Assembly: GCA_963804495.1 (NCBI GenBank) | Contig: CAWDQN010000014.1 | Location: 73,827 to 137,826 of the forward strand | Reading direction: 5' to 3' | Length of the DNA stretch: 64,000 bases | Source of the DNA: Rhodovastum sp963804495 | GTDB lineage: Bacteria; Pseudomonadota; Alphaproteobacteria; Acetobacterales; Acetobacteraceae | Part shown: positions 29,772-38,160 of the stretch, piece by piece | How the letters are laid out: each line of letters opens with the position of its first letter | Position numbering within the stretch: the stretch's first letter is position 1 | Notes under the pieces: model-generated | Told to the model about the DNA's origin: nothing | Databases searched by the model: none | What the model saw: the letters and a program-made list of their open reading frames with translations, nothing else | Program-made: the position numbers and the translations under genes

Positions 29772-30980
29772 ATGCGATGGCTCGCCTTCACTGCCGCGGC
29801 GATCGCCGTGGCCGGGCTCGCACAGGTCGCCGCCGGGTGGCTGGCGGCGCGCCGCTTCGCCGCGATGGCACGGCCGCTGCCCGGGCCGCGCCCGCCGGTC
29901 ACCGTGCTGAAACCGCTGTGCGGGAATGAGCCGCTGCTGGAAGCGGCGCTCGCCACCATCTGCACCCAGGAGTACCCCTGCTTCCAACTGGTTTGCGGTG
30001 TGCAGGACCCGGCCGACCCGGCCGTCGGCGTGGTGCGGCGGCTGCAGGCACGCTTCCCGCGGTGCGACATCGCCCTGGTGGTCGATCCGACCTGGCATGG
30101 CAAGAACCGCAAAGTCGGCAACCTGATCAACATGCTGCCGGCAGCGAAGCACGATGTGCTGGTGATCGCCGACAGCGACGTGCACGTCCTGCCGGACTAT
30201 CTGGCCTGCATCGCGGACACGCTGGCGCTGCCCGGCACCGGGCTGGTGACCGCCGTCTACGCCGGATTGCCGGCCAACCGCAGCCTGGCGGCGCGGCTGG
30301 GCGCCATCGCCATCACCCATTCCTTCCTGCCCGGCGCGCTGCTGTCGCGCCTGCTAGGGCGACAGGACTGCCTCGGCGCCACCATGGCGCTGGGGCGCCA
30401 GACGCTGGCGGCGACTGGCGGCCTGGCGGCACTGGTGCATCGCCTGGCCGACGACAACCTGCTGGGGCGCCTGGTTCGGGCGCAAGGGCTGGCGGTGCGG
30501 GTGGCACCCACGGTGTGCGCCACCACCGTGCCGGAGACCGGACTGAGCGTGCTGTTCCGCCACGAATTGCGCTGGGCACGCACCATTTTGTCCATCGTGC
30601 CGGTGGAATTCGCCGCTTCGGCGATCCAGCACCCGCTGGCTTGGGCGGCGCTCGCGGTGGCGCTGTCGGGCGGGGCAGCGTGGGCGCTGGCGGGGTTCGC
30701 CCTGGTCTGGGTCGGGCGGGCGGCGGCAGCCAGTGGGCTGGAGAGGCGCCTCGGGATCGTGCCATCCGGCCTGGCGAGGCCGGTTTCGATCTGGCTGCTG
30801 CCGTTGCGCGACATGCTCAGCATGGCCGTGTTCGCCGCCAGCTTTGTCAGTGACCGGGTCGAGTGGCGCGGCCAGGTGCTGCACACCGCGCTCGAAAAGC
30901 CTGAACACAGAACCATATCCGATGCAGCCGCCGCGGAGCCGGCGCCCGGCTACGCGGTGTTCGGAGGATCGACCCGATGA
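29772..30980 (+). CDS. hpnI: hopanoid glycosyltransferase HpnI
   Basis: A 402-residue GT2-type membrane glycosyltransferase with one N-terminal and three C-terminal helices. PPVTVLKPLCGNEPLLE binds UDP. The metal-binding DSD is in VLVIADSDVHVLPDYL, and the product-side motif is RHELRWARTI (the QxxRW-like box of ceramide-type GTs). In the characterised pathway HpnI adds N-acetylglucosamine to bacteriohopanetetrol. It follows the MlaC-like gene by five bases and overlaps hpnJ by four. Confidence 0.9.
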   Translation: MRWLAFTAAAIAVAGLAQVAAGWLAARRFAAMARPLPGPRPPVTVLKPLCGNEPLLEAALATICTQEYPCFQLVCGVQDPADPAVGVVRRLQARFPRCDIALVVDPTWHGKNRKVGNLINMLPAAKHDVLVIADSDVHVLPDYLACIADTLALPGTGLVTAVYAGLPANRSLAARLGAIAITHSFLPGALLSRLLGRQDCLGATMALGRQTLAATGGLAALVHRLADDNLLGRLVRAQGLAVRVAPTVCATTVPETGLSVLFRHELRWARTILSIVPVEFAASAIQHPLAWAALAVALSGGAAWALAGFALVWVGRAAAASGLERRLGIVPSGLARPVSIWLLPLRDMLSMAVFAASFVSDRVEWRGQVLHTALEKPEHRTISDAAAAEPAPGYAVFGGSTR

Positions 30981-32413
30981 TGAAGACCTTGTTCCTGCAG
31001 CCGCCGAGCTTCGACGGGTTCGACGGGGGCGCCGGCTCGCGGTACCAGGCGAAACGCGAGATCAAGAGCTTCTGGTTCCCAACCTGGCTGGCCCAGCCGG
31101 CCGCGCTGGTGCCGGGCAGCCGGCTGATCGATGCGCCGCCTGCCCGCATCGGCCTCGATGCGGTGCTGGCCGAGGTGCGAGGGCGGGACCTGTGCGTCAT
31201 TCACACCTCGACCCCCTCGTTCCCCTCCGACGTGAAAGTGGCGCAGGCCCTGAAAGACGCCAACCCGGCGTTGAAGATCGGCTTCGTCGGCGCCAAGGTG
31301 GCAGTGCAGCCGGAGGAAAGCCTGCGGAAAGGCACGCCGATCGACTTCGTGGCGCGCAACGAGTTCGATTTCACCATCAAGGAAATCGCCGAGGGGCGGG
31401 ACTGGGCGCAGGTGGACGGCATCAGCTACCGCACCGCCGCGGACGCGATCGTCCATAATCCGGACCGCGCCGTTCTCGAGGACATGGACCAGCTGCCCTT
31501 CGTCACCGAGGTCTACAAGCGTGATTTGCGGATCGAGGACTACTTCATCGGCTATTTGATGCACCCTTATGTGTCGTTGTACACGGGGCGGGGCTGCAAG
31601 AGCCATTGCACCTTCTGCCTGTGGCCGCAGACAGTCGGCGGGCACCGCTACCGGGTGCGCAGCCCAGGCCACGTGGCCGAGGAAATCCGGCTGCTGACAT
31701 CCGCCTTCCCGCAGGTACGGGAAGTGTTCTTCGACGATGACACTTTCACCGACAACCTGCCCCGCGCCGAGGCGATCGCGCGCCAACTGGGCCGCCTCGG
31801 TGTCACCTGGTCGTGCAATGCCAAGGCCAATGTGCCGCGTGACACATTGAAGGTGCTGGCCGACAACGGGCTGCGGCTGCTGCTGGTCGGCTACGAAAGT
31901 GGCAACCAGCAGATCCTGCACAACATCAAAAAGGGCATGCGGATCGAGGTGGCGAAGCAATTCACCCGCGACTGCCATGAACTTGGCATCAAGATCCACG
32001 GCACCTTCATCCTCGGCTTGCCCGGGGAGACCAAGGAGACCATCGAGGAAACCATCCGCTTCGCCACTGAAGTGAACCCGCACACAATGCAGGTGTCGCT
32101 GGCCGCCCCCTACCCGGGCACGTTCCTGCACCGGCAGGCGCTGCACAACGGCTGGCTGGACGCCGATCACGCCGAACTGGTGGACGAGCACGGCATCCAG
32201 ATCGCGCCGCTGCATTATCCGCATCTGTCGCATACGGAGATTTTCGAGTCGGTGGAGGTGTTCTACCGGCGCTTTTACTTCCGGGCGCCGAAGATCGCCG
32301 CCATCGTCGGCGAGATGGTGCGCAGTCCGCAGATGATGAAGCGGCGGCTGCGGGAGGGGGTGGAGTTTTTCCAGTTTCTCCGCGAGCGCCAGCGGGACGC
32401 GGCGGCGGCGTGA
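30977..32413 (+). CDS. hpnJ: hopanoid radical SAM protein HpnJ
   Basis: A 478-residue B12-binding radical SAM protein. The N-terminal part (about 1-170) is a cobalamin-binding-like fold. The [4Fe-4S] triad is in YTGRGCKSHCTFCLWPQ (CxxxCxxC). FFDDDTFTDNL and IHGTFILGLPGETKETIEET are also family features. In the known pathway it acts with HpnI and HpnK to make the cyclitol ether of bacteriohopanetetrol. It overlaps both neighbours (ATGA with hpnI, GTGA with hpnK), so the three genes are translationally coupled. Confidence 0.92.
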   Translation: MMKTLFLQPPSFDGFDGGAGSRYQAKREIKSFWFPTWLAQPAALVPGSRLIDAPPARIGLDAVLAEVRGRDLCVIHTSTPSFPSDVKVAQALKDANPALKIGFVGAKVAVQPEESLRKGTPIDFVARNEFDFTIKEIAEGRDWAQVDGISYRTAADAIVHNPDRAVLEDMDQLPFVTEVYKRDLRIEDYFIGYLMHPYVSLYTGRGCKSHCTFCLWPQTVGGHRYRVRSPGHVAEEIRLLTSAFPQVREVFFDDDTFTDNLPRAEAIARQLGRLGVTWSCNAKANVPRDTLKVLADNGLRLLLVGYESGNQQILHNIKKGMRIEVAKQFTRDCHELGIKIHGTFILGLPGETKETIEETIRFATEVNPHTMQVSLAAPYPGTFLHRQALHNGWLDADHAELVDEHGIQIAPLHYPHLSHTEIFESVEVFYRRFYFRAPKIAAIVGEMVRSPQMMKRRLREGVEFFQFLRERQRDAAAA

Positions 32414-33258
32414 AGGAAGCAAGGCCAGCGCAGAGCCGCTGGCCTTGCTTTACGGCCGACGATTTCGGCCTGTCTGAGGCGGTCAACGAAGGCATCGAGC
32501 GCGCCCACCGGCATGGTGTGCTCGATGCCGCCAGTCTGATGGTTGCAGGTGCGGCGGCGGCCGACGCGGTGGCAAGGGCACGCCGCAATCCCGGCCTGCG
32601 GGTGGGGCTGCATCTGGTGGTGATCGAGGGGCCGGCGGTGCTGCCGCCCTCGGTGATTCCCGATCTGGTCGATGCACGCGGGTGGTTTCCGTCCGACCAG
32701 TTGCGGCTTGGGGTGAATTATTTCTTCCGCCTCCGCGTGCGGCGCCAGTTGGCGGCGGAGATACGGGCCCAGTTCGCCGCCTTTGCCGCGACCGGATTGC
32801 CGCTCGGCCACGCCGATGCCCACAAGCACATGCATTTGCATCCGACCGTCGGCGGAATGCTGGTGCGGATCGGACAGGAATTCGGGCTCAGGATGGTGCG
32901 CGTGCCGGCCGAGCCGCCGGCGGTGATGGCGGCGTGCGGGGTGCCGGCAACGCCGGGTGCCCGGGCGCTGTACGCCTGGTCGAGGCTGCTGCGCCGGCAA
33001 GTGCGGCGGGCGGGAATGGCGGCACCGGACGCGGTGTTCGGTCTCGCCTGGACCGGACACGTGACCGAGGACCGCCTGCTGCGGCTGATCCCGCACCTGC
33101 CGCGGGGGATGAACGAGATCTACGTCCACCCCGCCACGGGGCGCGACGCCACCCTCGACGCGCTGATGCCCACGTATGAGCATGCGGCCGAGCTGGCGGC
33201 GCTTTGCAGCCCGGCGGTGCGGGCCACTCTGGCGCGGCACGGGCTGGCGCCGCGCTAG
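32410..33258 (+). CDS. hpnK: hopanoid deacetylase HpnK (YdjC-like)
   Basis: A 282-residue YdjC-fold deacetylase. The catalytic Asp pair is in FTADDFGLSEAVNEGIERAH and the metal-binding His residues are in GHADAHKHMHLHPT. It removes the acetyl group from the GlcNAc-hopanoid made by HpnI. The start is a GTG in a GTGA overlap with hpnJ. The first 14 or so codons (KEARPAQSRWPCF) are a perfect inverted repeat of the window's dispersed palindrome family, replacing the usual short hydrophobic N-terminus (family form near M-x-LIVxADDFG). Confidence 0.9.
   Translation: MKEARPAQSRWPCFTADDFGLSEAVNEGIERAHRHGVLDAASLMVAGAAAADAVARARRNPGLRVGLHLVVIEGPAVLPPSVIPDLVDARGWFPSDQLRLGVNYFFRLRVRRQLAAEIRAQFAAFAATGLPLGHADAHKHMHLHPTVGGMLVRIGQEFGLRMVRVPAEPPAVMAACGVPATPGARALYAWSRLLRRQVRRAGMAAPDAVFGLAWTGHVTEDRLLRLIPHLPRGMNEIYVHPATGRDATLDALMPTYEHAAELAALCSPAVRATLARHGLAPR
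32417..32450. repeat. palindromic repeat inside the hpnK 5' end
   Basis: AAGCAAGGCCAGCG (32417-32430) and CGCTGGCCTTGCTT (32437-32450) are exact reverse complements around a six-base CAGAGC loop. The AGGCCAGnG-CAGAG-CnCTGGCCTT layout is the same as in the junction repeats at 15.5, 47.9 and 57.2 kb. It lies wholly within coding sequence. Confidence 0.8.
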
Positions 33259-33288
33259 AGCGCCTTCGTCGCGCACCGGCGGCGAGAC

Positions 33289-33657
33289 CTACGGGCGCGT
33301 GGCATCGGATCGTGACGGCACCGGATACGCCGGTCCGACCACGATATTGCCCTCCGCCGGCCCGCGCAGCACATCCGCCGGGCCGTCGCCACGCAGGATA
33401 GTTTGCGGGTCGGCGGGGCCGCGCAGCGCATCACCGGCAGGTGGTGGCGGTGGCGGCGCCTGGCAGACGGTGCCGTAGGTCGGAAGCCCCGTCAGACCGA
33501 GCGCGCCGACAACAGGCCCCGGGCCCGGCGGCTGCGCGCGACGGGTCAGGTCGACATAAATGTCCGCATTCATCGGTGGCCCGACCACGACCGACGGGCA
33601 ATCTGCCGGTTGAGCGAGCGCCGGCAAGGCCAGCAGAATAACCAGGAGAAGCCCCAT
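33289..33657 (-). CDS. small exported Pro/Gly-rich protein
   Basis: A 122-residue product from the ATG at 33657, which gives a short signal peptide (GLLLVILLALPALAQ). The mature part starts PADCPSVVVGPPMNADIYVDL, has two Cys, and continues with proline runs and repeated LRGPADPQ/LRGPAEGN phrases. No family is recognised. It is convergent with hpnK. Confidence 0.55.
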   Translation of the reverse strand: MGLLLVILLALPALAQPADCPSVVVGPPMNADIYVDLTRRAQPPGPGPVVGALGLTGLPTYGTVCQAPPPPPPAGDALRGPADPQTILRGDGPADVLRGPAEGNIVVGPAYPVPSRSDATRP

Positions 33658-33730
33658 GCCCTGAGATTGGCGCAGCCTGGTAAACAGGTCGTCAGCAAGA
33701 ACGGCATGAACGGCAGAATCGTGGGGACGT

Positions 33731-34193
33731 TCAGGTGGCGGAGCGAAACTCCAGCGTGCGGAAGCAGAATGCCAGATTACGCTCGTCACTCACGCCGCCG
33801 AACTCAACCGGACGGGCGTAATGGGGCATGACGAAGCTGATCCGCACAACGTAGCGGTCGTCGCGCTTGAACCACCATTCCGGGTCGATGCGGACTTCCA
33901 GGGTGATACTGGTGTGGTCGTTCAACCGCCGGAAACCTGCCCACCAACCGTTTACGTAGACGGTGATCTCCTGAAAGTAGGAACTCATGCGGCAAATAGG
34001 GCTGGCCGTCGATGGCCAGGGTCAAGGCGGGAGGCCTGGTGGGGTGCCGGACCAGCAGCACGGCGGTGGCCCCATCGTTCCAGACATGATCGGCTTCGGT
34101 GTCGGACCAGCCGCTGATCAGGCCGGCCCGGCCGATGCCGCCCAGCCCGAAACGTTCGACGCGGCCGATTTGGAGTTCAAAGCCCGTGGACAT
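33731..34193 (-). pseudogene. carbohydrate-binding-like beta protein, frameshifted
   Basis: The first frame (from 34193) encodes LGGIGRAGLISGWSDTEADH and HPTRPPALTLAIDGQPYL. The second frame (about 33988 to 33731) continues FQEITVYVNGWWAGFRRLND and ends TLEFRSAT. Together they read as one beta-sandwich of about 150 residues, like the small domain attached to some membrane glycosyltransferases (sGWSxPExxxVWtdG... VxVNGxxxG). The switch occurs near 33985. Function unknown. Confidence 0.45.
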
Positions 34194-34409
34194 GAAGCCG
34201 ACCCATTCCGCTATCGTGTCATGACGGTGCGATATAGCTGGCCCTCACCGCCGGCAGAAGGAAACAAACGGTGAAATCGCGCGGCACCTGGCTTGCCTGA
34301 GGTCTTGTTCAGGGCAACGCCCCGACAGGACCACGCAGCGCCATCCCGGCGCGCCTGCGAACAATGTCTCGGTCGCTGCCTTATCCCCTGCGGGCACAGC
34401 TGAAACGGG
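34194..34409. other. intergenic spacer beyond the puf operon
   Basis: About 215 bases between the frameshifted orf and the puf terminator hairpins. It contains no recognisable gene. Confidence 0.3.
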
Positions 34410-34455
34410 AGCGGGCCGGAACCGGCCTCCTGAAGGAGGTCAATTCCGGCCCGCT
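34410..34455 (-). terminator. puf operon terminal hairpin
   Basis: AGCGGGCCGGAA (34410-34421) pairs exactly with TTCCGGCCCGCT (34444-34455). Inside it a second stem CCTCC-TGAA-GGAGG (34426-34439) stacks. It lies about 80 bases after the pufC stop. There is no T-run, so it may act mainly as an RNA 3'-end block. Confidence 0.65.
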
Positions 34456-34473
34456 GCCAGGTCGCTCCGGTTC

Positions 34474-34511
34474 CAGCACTCGGACGACGAAGTCGGTGTC
34501 GTCCGGTGCTG
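34474..34511 (-). terminator. second hairpin after pufC
   Basis: CAGCAC-t-CGGACGAC (34474-34488) pairs with GTCGTCCG-GTGCTG (34498-34511), with one bulged base. It lies between pufC and the distal hairpin. Two stacked hairpins after the cytochrome gene would protect the puf mRNA from 3' exonucleases. Confidence 0.6.
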
Positions 34512-34536
34512 AAGGCCAGGGCAGAAGTATCCGAAG

Positions 34537-35595
34537 CTATTTAGAAGTCAGTTCCGGATAATACTGCAGCAGGTTGGCGCCGAACAGTGGTTTGTAAACG
34601 CCGTTGTGGCACGTTGCGCAGTTGATCTTCGGCGAGTCGCCGGTCGGACCCAGGCGGTTGGCCGGGAAGACCGGTTGCAGCGGCACCAGGTAGTCGTTGT
34701 TCAGGTGACGGACCATCCGGATGCCATACCAGGCGGTCGCGCGTTGCGGAGTGCTCTGCGACCAGTCGGAGAACTGCCGCGTGTTATGGCAGTAGGTGCA
34801 GTTCACGCCCAGGGCCTCGGACATGTTGATCATCAGCCCATAGGTCCAGTAGGTCGGCTTGAGGTTGAATTGCGCGTTCCCGGCCGTCGGATCGGGCAGG
34901 ATGGTCGTCGGCTTCACGCGGATTTCATCCGACCCGAGCAGATACGGGGTGAACGGATCGGTCTCAAGCGAAGTCAGGCCGGCAGCCCTGGAAGGCAGGT
35001 CCTTGCCGCCGCGATAACCGAAGCCGGCGACAGGAGTGTTCGTCGTCGGATTGGTGAACCAGATATTCGGCGGCACCGGCTGGCCGCGGTGGCAGGTGTA
35101 GCAGGTAACGCCGGTGGCACCGGTCGGACCGGAGGAGGCCACGTGGCTTTTGTAGTTGGTGTTGATGTCCAACACCATCTGCAGCATCCGGCGCGCCACC
35201 TTCTTGGTGTAGATGTCGTCCGAAGCCAGATTTTCGGCGGACACGTGGCAGTAGACGCAGCCTTGCTGCGGCGCCACCCACGTGGCCAGAGAGGCCATCA
35301 GCCGGGTGAATTCGGCCACCGGCAGGTCCTTCAGCACCTGCACGTTCTGGTAGGCAACGCCAGCCTTGGCACCGACCTGAGGCACCTTCGGGAACGGCGC
35401 CGGCGCCTGGTTGGCCGCTACGACTTTCTCAAGCGTACGGGGGTTGTAGTTCTCCACCATCGCGAGGCCGCGGAAGCCGCGCTGCACGGTGTCGACCGGC
35501 GGACGCTCGATCGTGAAGAGAAACAGGGCAGCCACACCGGCGGCAAAGACGATGGCAATGCGGGCCGGGTACGGAACATACGGAAGATTGGACAT
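34537..35595 (-). CDS. pufC: reaction-centre tetraheme cytochrome c subunit PufC
   Basis: A 352-residue tetraheme cytochrome that re-reduces the special pair on the periplasmic side. The four CxxCH sites are at about 113 (CVYCH), 165 (CYTCH), 266 (CTYCH) and 326 (CATCH). Axial Met residues are in RRMLQMVLDINTNYKSH and TYGLMINMSEALGVN. A single N-terminal helix (IAIVFAAGVAALFLFTI) has no lipobox Cys, so the subunit is anchored by a membrane helix and not as a lipoprotein. It is the last gene of pufBALMC; pufM ends 15 bases upstream. Confidence 0.95.
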   Translation of the reverse strand: MSNLPYVPYPARIAIVFAAGVAALFLFTIERPPVDTVQRGFRGLAMVENYNPRTLEKVVAANQAPAPFPKVPQVGAKAGVAYQNVQVLKDLPVAEFTRLMASLATWVAPQQGCVYCHVSAENLASDDIYTKKVARRMLQMVLDINTNYKSHVASSGPTGATGVTCYTCHRGQPVPPNIWFTNPTTNTPVAGFGYRGGKDLPSRAAGLTSLETDPFTPYLLGSDEIRVKPTTILPDPTAGNAQFNLKPTYWTYGLMINMSEALGVNCTYCHNTRQFSDWSQSTPQRATAWYGIRMVRHLNNDYLVPLQPVFPANRLGPTGDSPKINCATCHNGVYKPLFGANLLQYYPELTSK

Positions 35596-35610
35596 GTTTG
35601 CTCTCCCCTC

Positions 35611-36573
35611 TCAGAGTGCCGCCGGATCCGGCACGGGCGGGAAGACATTCGGCCACACCGGGACAAAGCCGTGCTTGACGCCCCAGAGGTACCAGTTGTC
35701 CACGACCGTCCCGCTCAGGAGAATGCCGATGGCGCCGGTGAACGTGACCATCACCGCGAACCACCACGCCCAGCGATGGATCAACTCGGCGGTCGCGTTG
35801 AAGCCCATGCACCAGCGCCACAGCAGCGCACCGCGCTCGTAGGCCGTGCCGCGGTCGATGATCTGCTCGACCTCGCGCTCGCCGCCGAAACGGCTCACGG
35901 CGAGAACGGTGCCGCCATGCATCGCGAACAGGACGGCGGAGCCGTACAGGAAGGCGATCGAGAGCATGTGGAACGGATTGTAGTAGAAGTTACCGTAGCG
36001 GATCGAGAACGCCAACGTCCAGTCAAGGTGCGGGAAGATGCCGAACGGCGGGGCTTCGCTCCAGTGGCCGACCAGCACCGGGTGGATGAAGCCGATCGAC
36101 AGGAAGAGGAAGATCGCCGAGGCGTAGGCCCACGCGGTGTGGGTGCCCATGCCCAGCTGGCGTGCCCGTGTGTAGACGCGGATCCACCACAGCAGTTGCG
36201 ACGCGGTCAGGAAGAATCCGGCCAGCAGCCACCAGCCGCCCTCGCTCATCGGCGGGAAGCTCAGGCCATAGGACGGCGCCGGCGGCTCAAGACCCAGCCA
36301 GAACAGCTGGCGGACGAGCTGGATCGGGCTCCAGTGCACTTCGGCCAGCAGGTTGAAGCCGATGATCTCGAAGCCGATGAAAAAGCACAGCAGCGAGGCG
36401 AGACCATACATGCCGAGATAGATCGGCCCGATCTGCGGATCACCGAGCCAGCCGGCGATATAGACGAAGATGCCTTTGCCGAATCGTGGCTCGTTGCCCG
36501 CGGGCAAAGGTACGCCAGGGTATGCCGGCCCGCGGACCTGCACCCGATTGAAGATACTCTGATAGTCGGCCAT
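35611..36573 (-). CDS. pufM: photosynthetic reaction centre M subunit
   Basis: 320 residues with five membrane helices. Bacteriochlorophyll and iron ligands are visible in NFYYNPFHMLSIAFLYGSAV, FAMHGGTVLAVSRFGGEREV and ATAELIHRWAWWFAVM. It forms the heterodimer core with PufL and binds the special pair, BChl, BPhe and quinone. It lies 15 bases after pufL in the puf operon and has a short N-terminal extension compared with the Rhodobacter protein, normal for species with PufC. Confidence 0.96.
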   Translation of the reverse strand: MADYQSIFNRVQVRGPAYPGVPLPAGNEPRFGKGIFVYIAGWLGDPQIGPIYLGMYGLASLLCFFIGFEIIGFNLLAEVHWSPIQLVRQLFWLGLEPPAPSYGLSFPPMSEGGWWLLAGFFLTASQLLWWIRVYTRARQLGMGTHTAWAYASAIFLFLSIGFIHPVLVGHWSEAPPFGIFPHLDWTLAFSIRYGNFYYNPFHMLSIAFLYGSAVLFAMHGGTVLAVSRFGGEREVEQIIDRGTAYERGALLWRWCMGFNATAELIHRWAWWFAVMVTFTGAIGILLSGTVVDNWYLWGVKHGFVPVWPNVFPPVPDPAAL

Positions 36574-36588
36574 GATGGCGATCTCCCT

Positions 36589-37413
36589 TCAGGACCAGAT
36601 CGGCAGGTTGAGCCACCAGTTCCACCACTCCGGCCAACCACGCGTCCAGAACGGGCCGCTGAGCAGAATGCACATGGCGCTCCAGAACGCCGCCGAGATG
36701 GCCAGGAACACGCCGAGCCGGTGAATGCCGAGCGTGCCGATCGAGTAGCCGATGATGTCACGGAAGAACGTGTTCTCGTGCTCGGCGTACTTAACCAATT
36801 CGCCCTTGCCGGGATTGGCGGCGGACAGGATCAGCGACCCGTGCAGCGCCAGGGCGAAGGCGTTCGTGAAGAAGAACGCAATCCCCAGCATGTGCGCCGG
36901 GTTGTAGTGGAAATGCAGGAACTGGTAGCCGGTGTTCGAGACCCAGTCGAGGTGGCTCAGGATGCCGTACGGGAACCCGAAGCCCCAGGCGCCCATCAGC
37001 ACGGGGCGGATCACGACCAAGGTGAAGTAAGCGAAGATCGCGAAGCTGAAGGCGAACGGCACGTGCAGTCCGATGCCAAGCTTCCGGCAGATTTCGACCT
37101 GCCGCAGCGCCCACGAGATGAACGCGCCCAGCGCGCAGACCGTGATGATCTGCCACAGACCGCCCTGGGCGATCGGCGCGAGCTTGAGACCGTAGCTGAT
37201 GTCCGGCGGCGCGATGTTGACCCGCCAGATGTTCCATTGATGCCCGATGAAGGCACCGTAGAAGATCAGGGCCGTGCCGAGGGCGACGCAGATGACCGTC
37301 GTGACTCCGAAGAAGCCGACAAAGAAGGGCCCCACCCAGAAGTCGAACAGGTCTCCGCCAATCAGAGTCCCCCCGCGCACACGATATTTTTTCTCGAAGC
37401 TGAGCAATGCCAT
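36589..37413 (-). CDS. pufL: photosynthetic reaction centre L subunit
   Basis: 274 residues, the usual length, beginning ALLSFEKKYRVRGGTLIGGD as in other purple bacteria. The pigment-binding region is HLDWVSNTGYQFLHFHYNPA then HMLGIAFFF, and the iron/quinone site follows near SYSIGTLGIHRLG. It pairs with PufM. A strong hairpin lies in the 118-base gap between pufA and pufL, the usual arrangement that makes LH1 mRNA more stable than reaction-centre mRNA. Confidence 0.96.
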   Translation of the reverse strand: MALLSFEKKYRVRGGTLIGGDLFDFWVGPFFVGFFGVTTVICVALGTALIFYGAFIGHQWNIWRVNIAPPDISYGLKLAPIAQGGLWQIITVCALGAFISWALRQVEICRKLGIGLHVPFAFSFAIFAYFTLVVIRPVLMGAWGFGFPYGILSHLDWVSNTGYQFLHFHYNPAHMLGIAFFFTNAFALALHGSLILSAANPGKGELVKYAEHENTFFRDIIGYSIGTLGIHRLGVFLAISAAFWSAMCILLSGPFWTRGWPEWWNWWLNLPIWS

Positions 37414-37469
37414 TATCGGCTCCTCCGCTCTGGAAGCGGCTACGCGCGCTGCTTCCGTGCAGCACTACT

Positions 37470-37514
37470 GGCCACGGACGAAGACTGGACGTTCGCCCAA
37501 CCTCGTCCGTGGCC
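37470..37514 (-). promoter_or_regulatory. pufA-pufL intercistronic stem-loop
   Basis: GGCCACGGACGA (37470-37481) is perfectly complementary to TCGTCCGTGGCC (37503-37514) around a 21-base loop. In characterised puf operons a stem-loop at this place stops 3'-5' exonucleases and keeps pufBA mRNA in excess over pufLM. The same role is inferred here from position and stem strength. Confidence 0.7.
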
Positions 37515-37531
37515 GTGGTTAAGTGGCGCTA

Positions 37532-37744
37532 CTACTTCACCGGAGCCGGCAGGGCGGCTGCGGCGGGGGCAGCACGGAGGGCCGGGGCGCCTTCCAGCCA
37601 GTTGAAGCGTGCCGTGCCGAGGAGGATGAAGTGGATCAGCAGCGCGAGAACCGTCAGGAACGCGAAAAGTGCAACCAGCACCCGGCGCGGGTCGAACAGC
37701 TTCCAGATCTGGTAGAGAGCTGCGGCAGTGGGTTCGTCAGCCAT
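37532..37744 (-). CDS. pufA: light-harvesting 1 alpha polypeptide
   Basis: A 70-residue single-helix antenna protein. YQIWKLFDPRRVLVALFAFL leads into LALLIHFILL with the His that ligates B880-type bacteriochlorophyll, followed by FNWLEGAP. The C-terminal tail is long and Ala/Pro-rich (RAAPAAAALPAPVK), which is common in LH1 alpha subunits. It is 12 bases downstream of pufB. Confidence 0.95.
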   Translation of the reverse strand: MADEPTAAALYQIWKLFDPRRVLVALFAFLTVLALLIHFILLGTARFNWLEGAPALRAAPAAAALPAPVK

Positions 37745-37756
37745 TGTTCTGTCTCC

Positions 37757-37969
37757 TTACACCAGGAAGGAAGTCACGGTGCTAACGGCGTCGAGCATCG
37801 ACTGCTGCACCCAGCCCTGCGGCCCGGGCCAGAACGGACGCCACGAGTACGCCAGGACGTGAGCAATGATCACGACGACAAAGAACACCGAGGCCGTGAA
37901 CGAGAAGACCTTGTGGAATTCTTTCGCCTCTTCATCGGTCAAGCCCGAGAGAGTCCTTTCTTCAGCCAT
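37757..37969 (-). CDS. pufB: light-harvesting 1 beta polypeptide
   Basis: 70 residues. The N-terminal LSGLTDEEAKEFHKVFSFTA is the standard beta consensus. The helix continues to VVVIIAHVLAYSWRPFWPG, where His ligates bacteriochlorophyll and the WRPW-like end contacts the alpha chain. It opens the puf operon, 190 bases after bchZ. No pufQ or pufX of the Rhodobacter kind is seen. Confidence 0.95.
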   Translation of the reverse strand: MAEERTLSGLTDEEAKEFHKVFSFTASVFFVVVIIAHVLAYSWRPFWPGPQGWVQQSMLDAVSTVTSFLV

Positions 37970-38160
37970 CTTGAGTACCCTTCAGATGACGGCCTTACGG
38001 CCATTACCGCGCATCTCCCGCGCGGCCGGGACCGTCGTGCGGGCAGTGCCCGCCACGATCGACTGGTTTGCCCGGCAAAGCCGGACGGAATTGTCGCCTC
38101 GCCAGCCCCCGCACGGGGCCTGCGCCAGCGGAACAGAATGGCCAGCGCCGGGAAGCGCGA
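37970..38160 (-). other. bchZ-pufB spacer with an ATGA-coupled 60-codon frame
   Basis: A frame of 60 codons (38164 to 37982) starts by ATGA overlap with the bchZ stop, exactly where pufQ lies in some species. Its product (MIALPGAGHSVPLAQ...) has no membrane helix and no resemblance to PufQ, so it may be chance. The spacer also contains a short ATGGCCGTAAGGCCGTC-type hairpin near 38000. It may hold the puf promoter inside the superoperon. Confidence 0.3.

Noticed and set aside
34606..37605. 999-codon plus-strand frame across pufC, pufM and pufL
   Set aside because: The minus strand encodes clear reaction-centre proteins here; the plus frame is a product of codon bias and has no recognisable domain.
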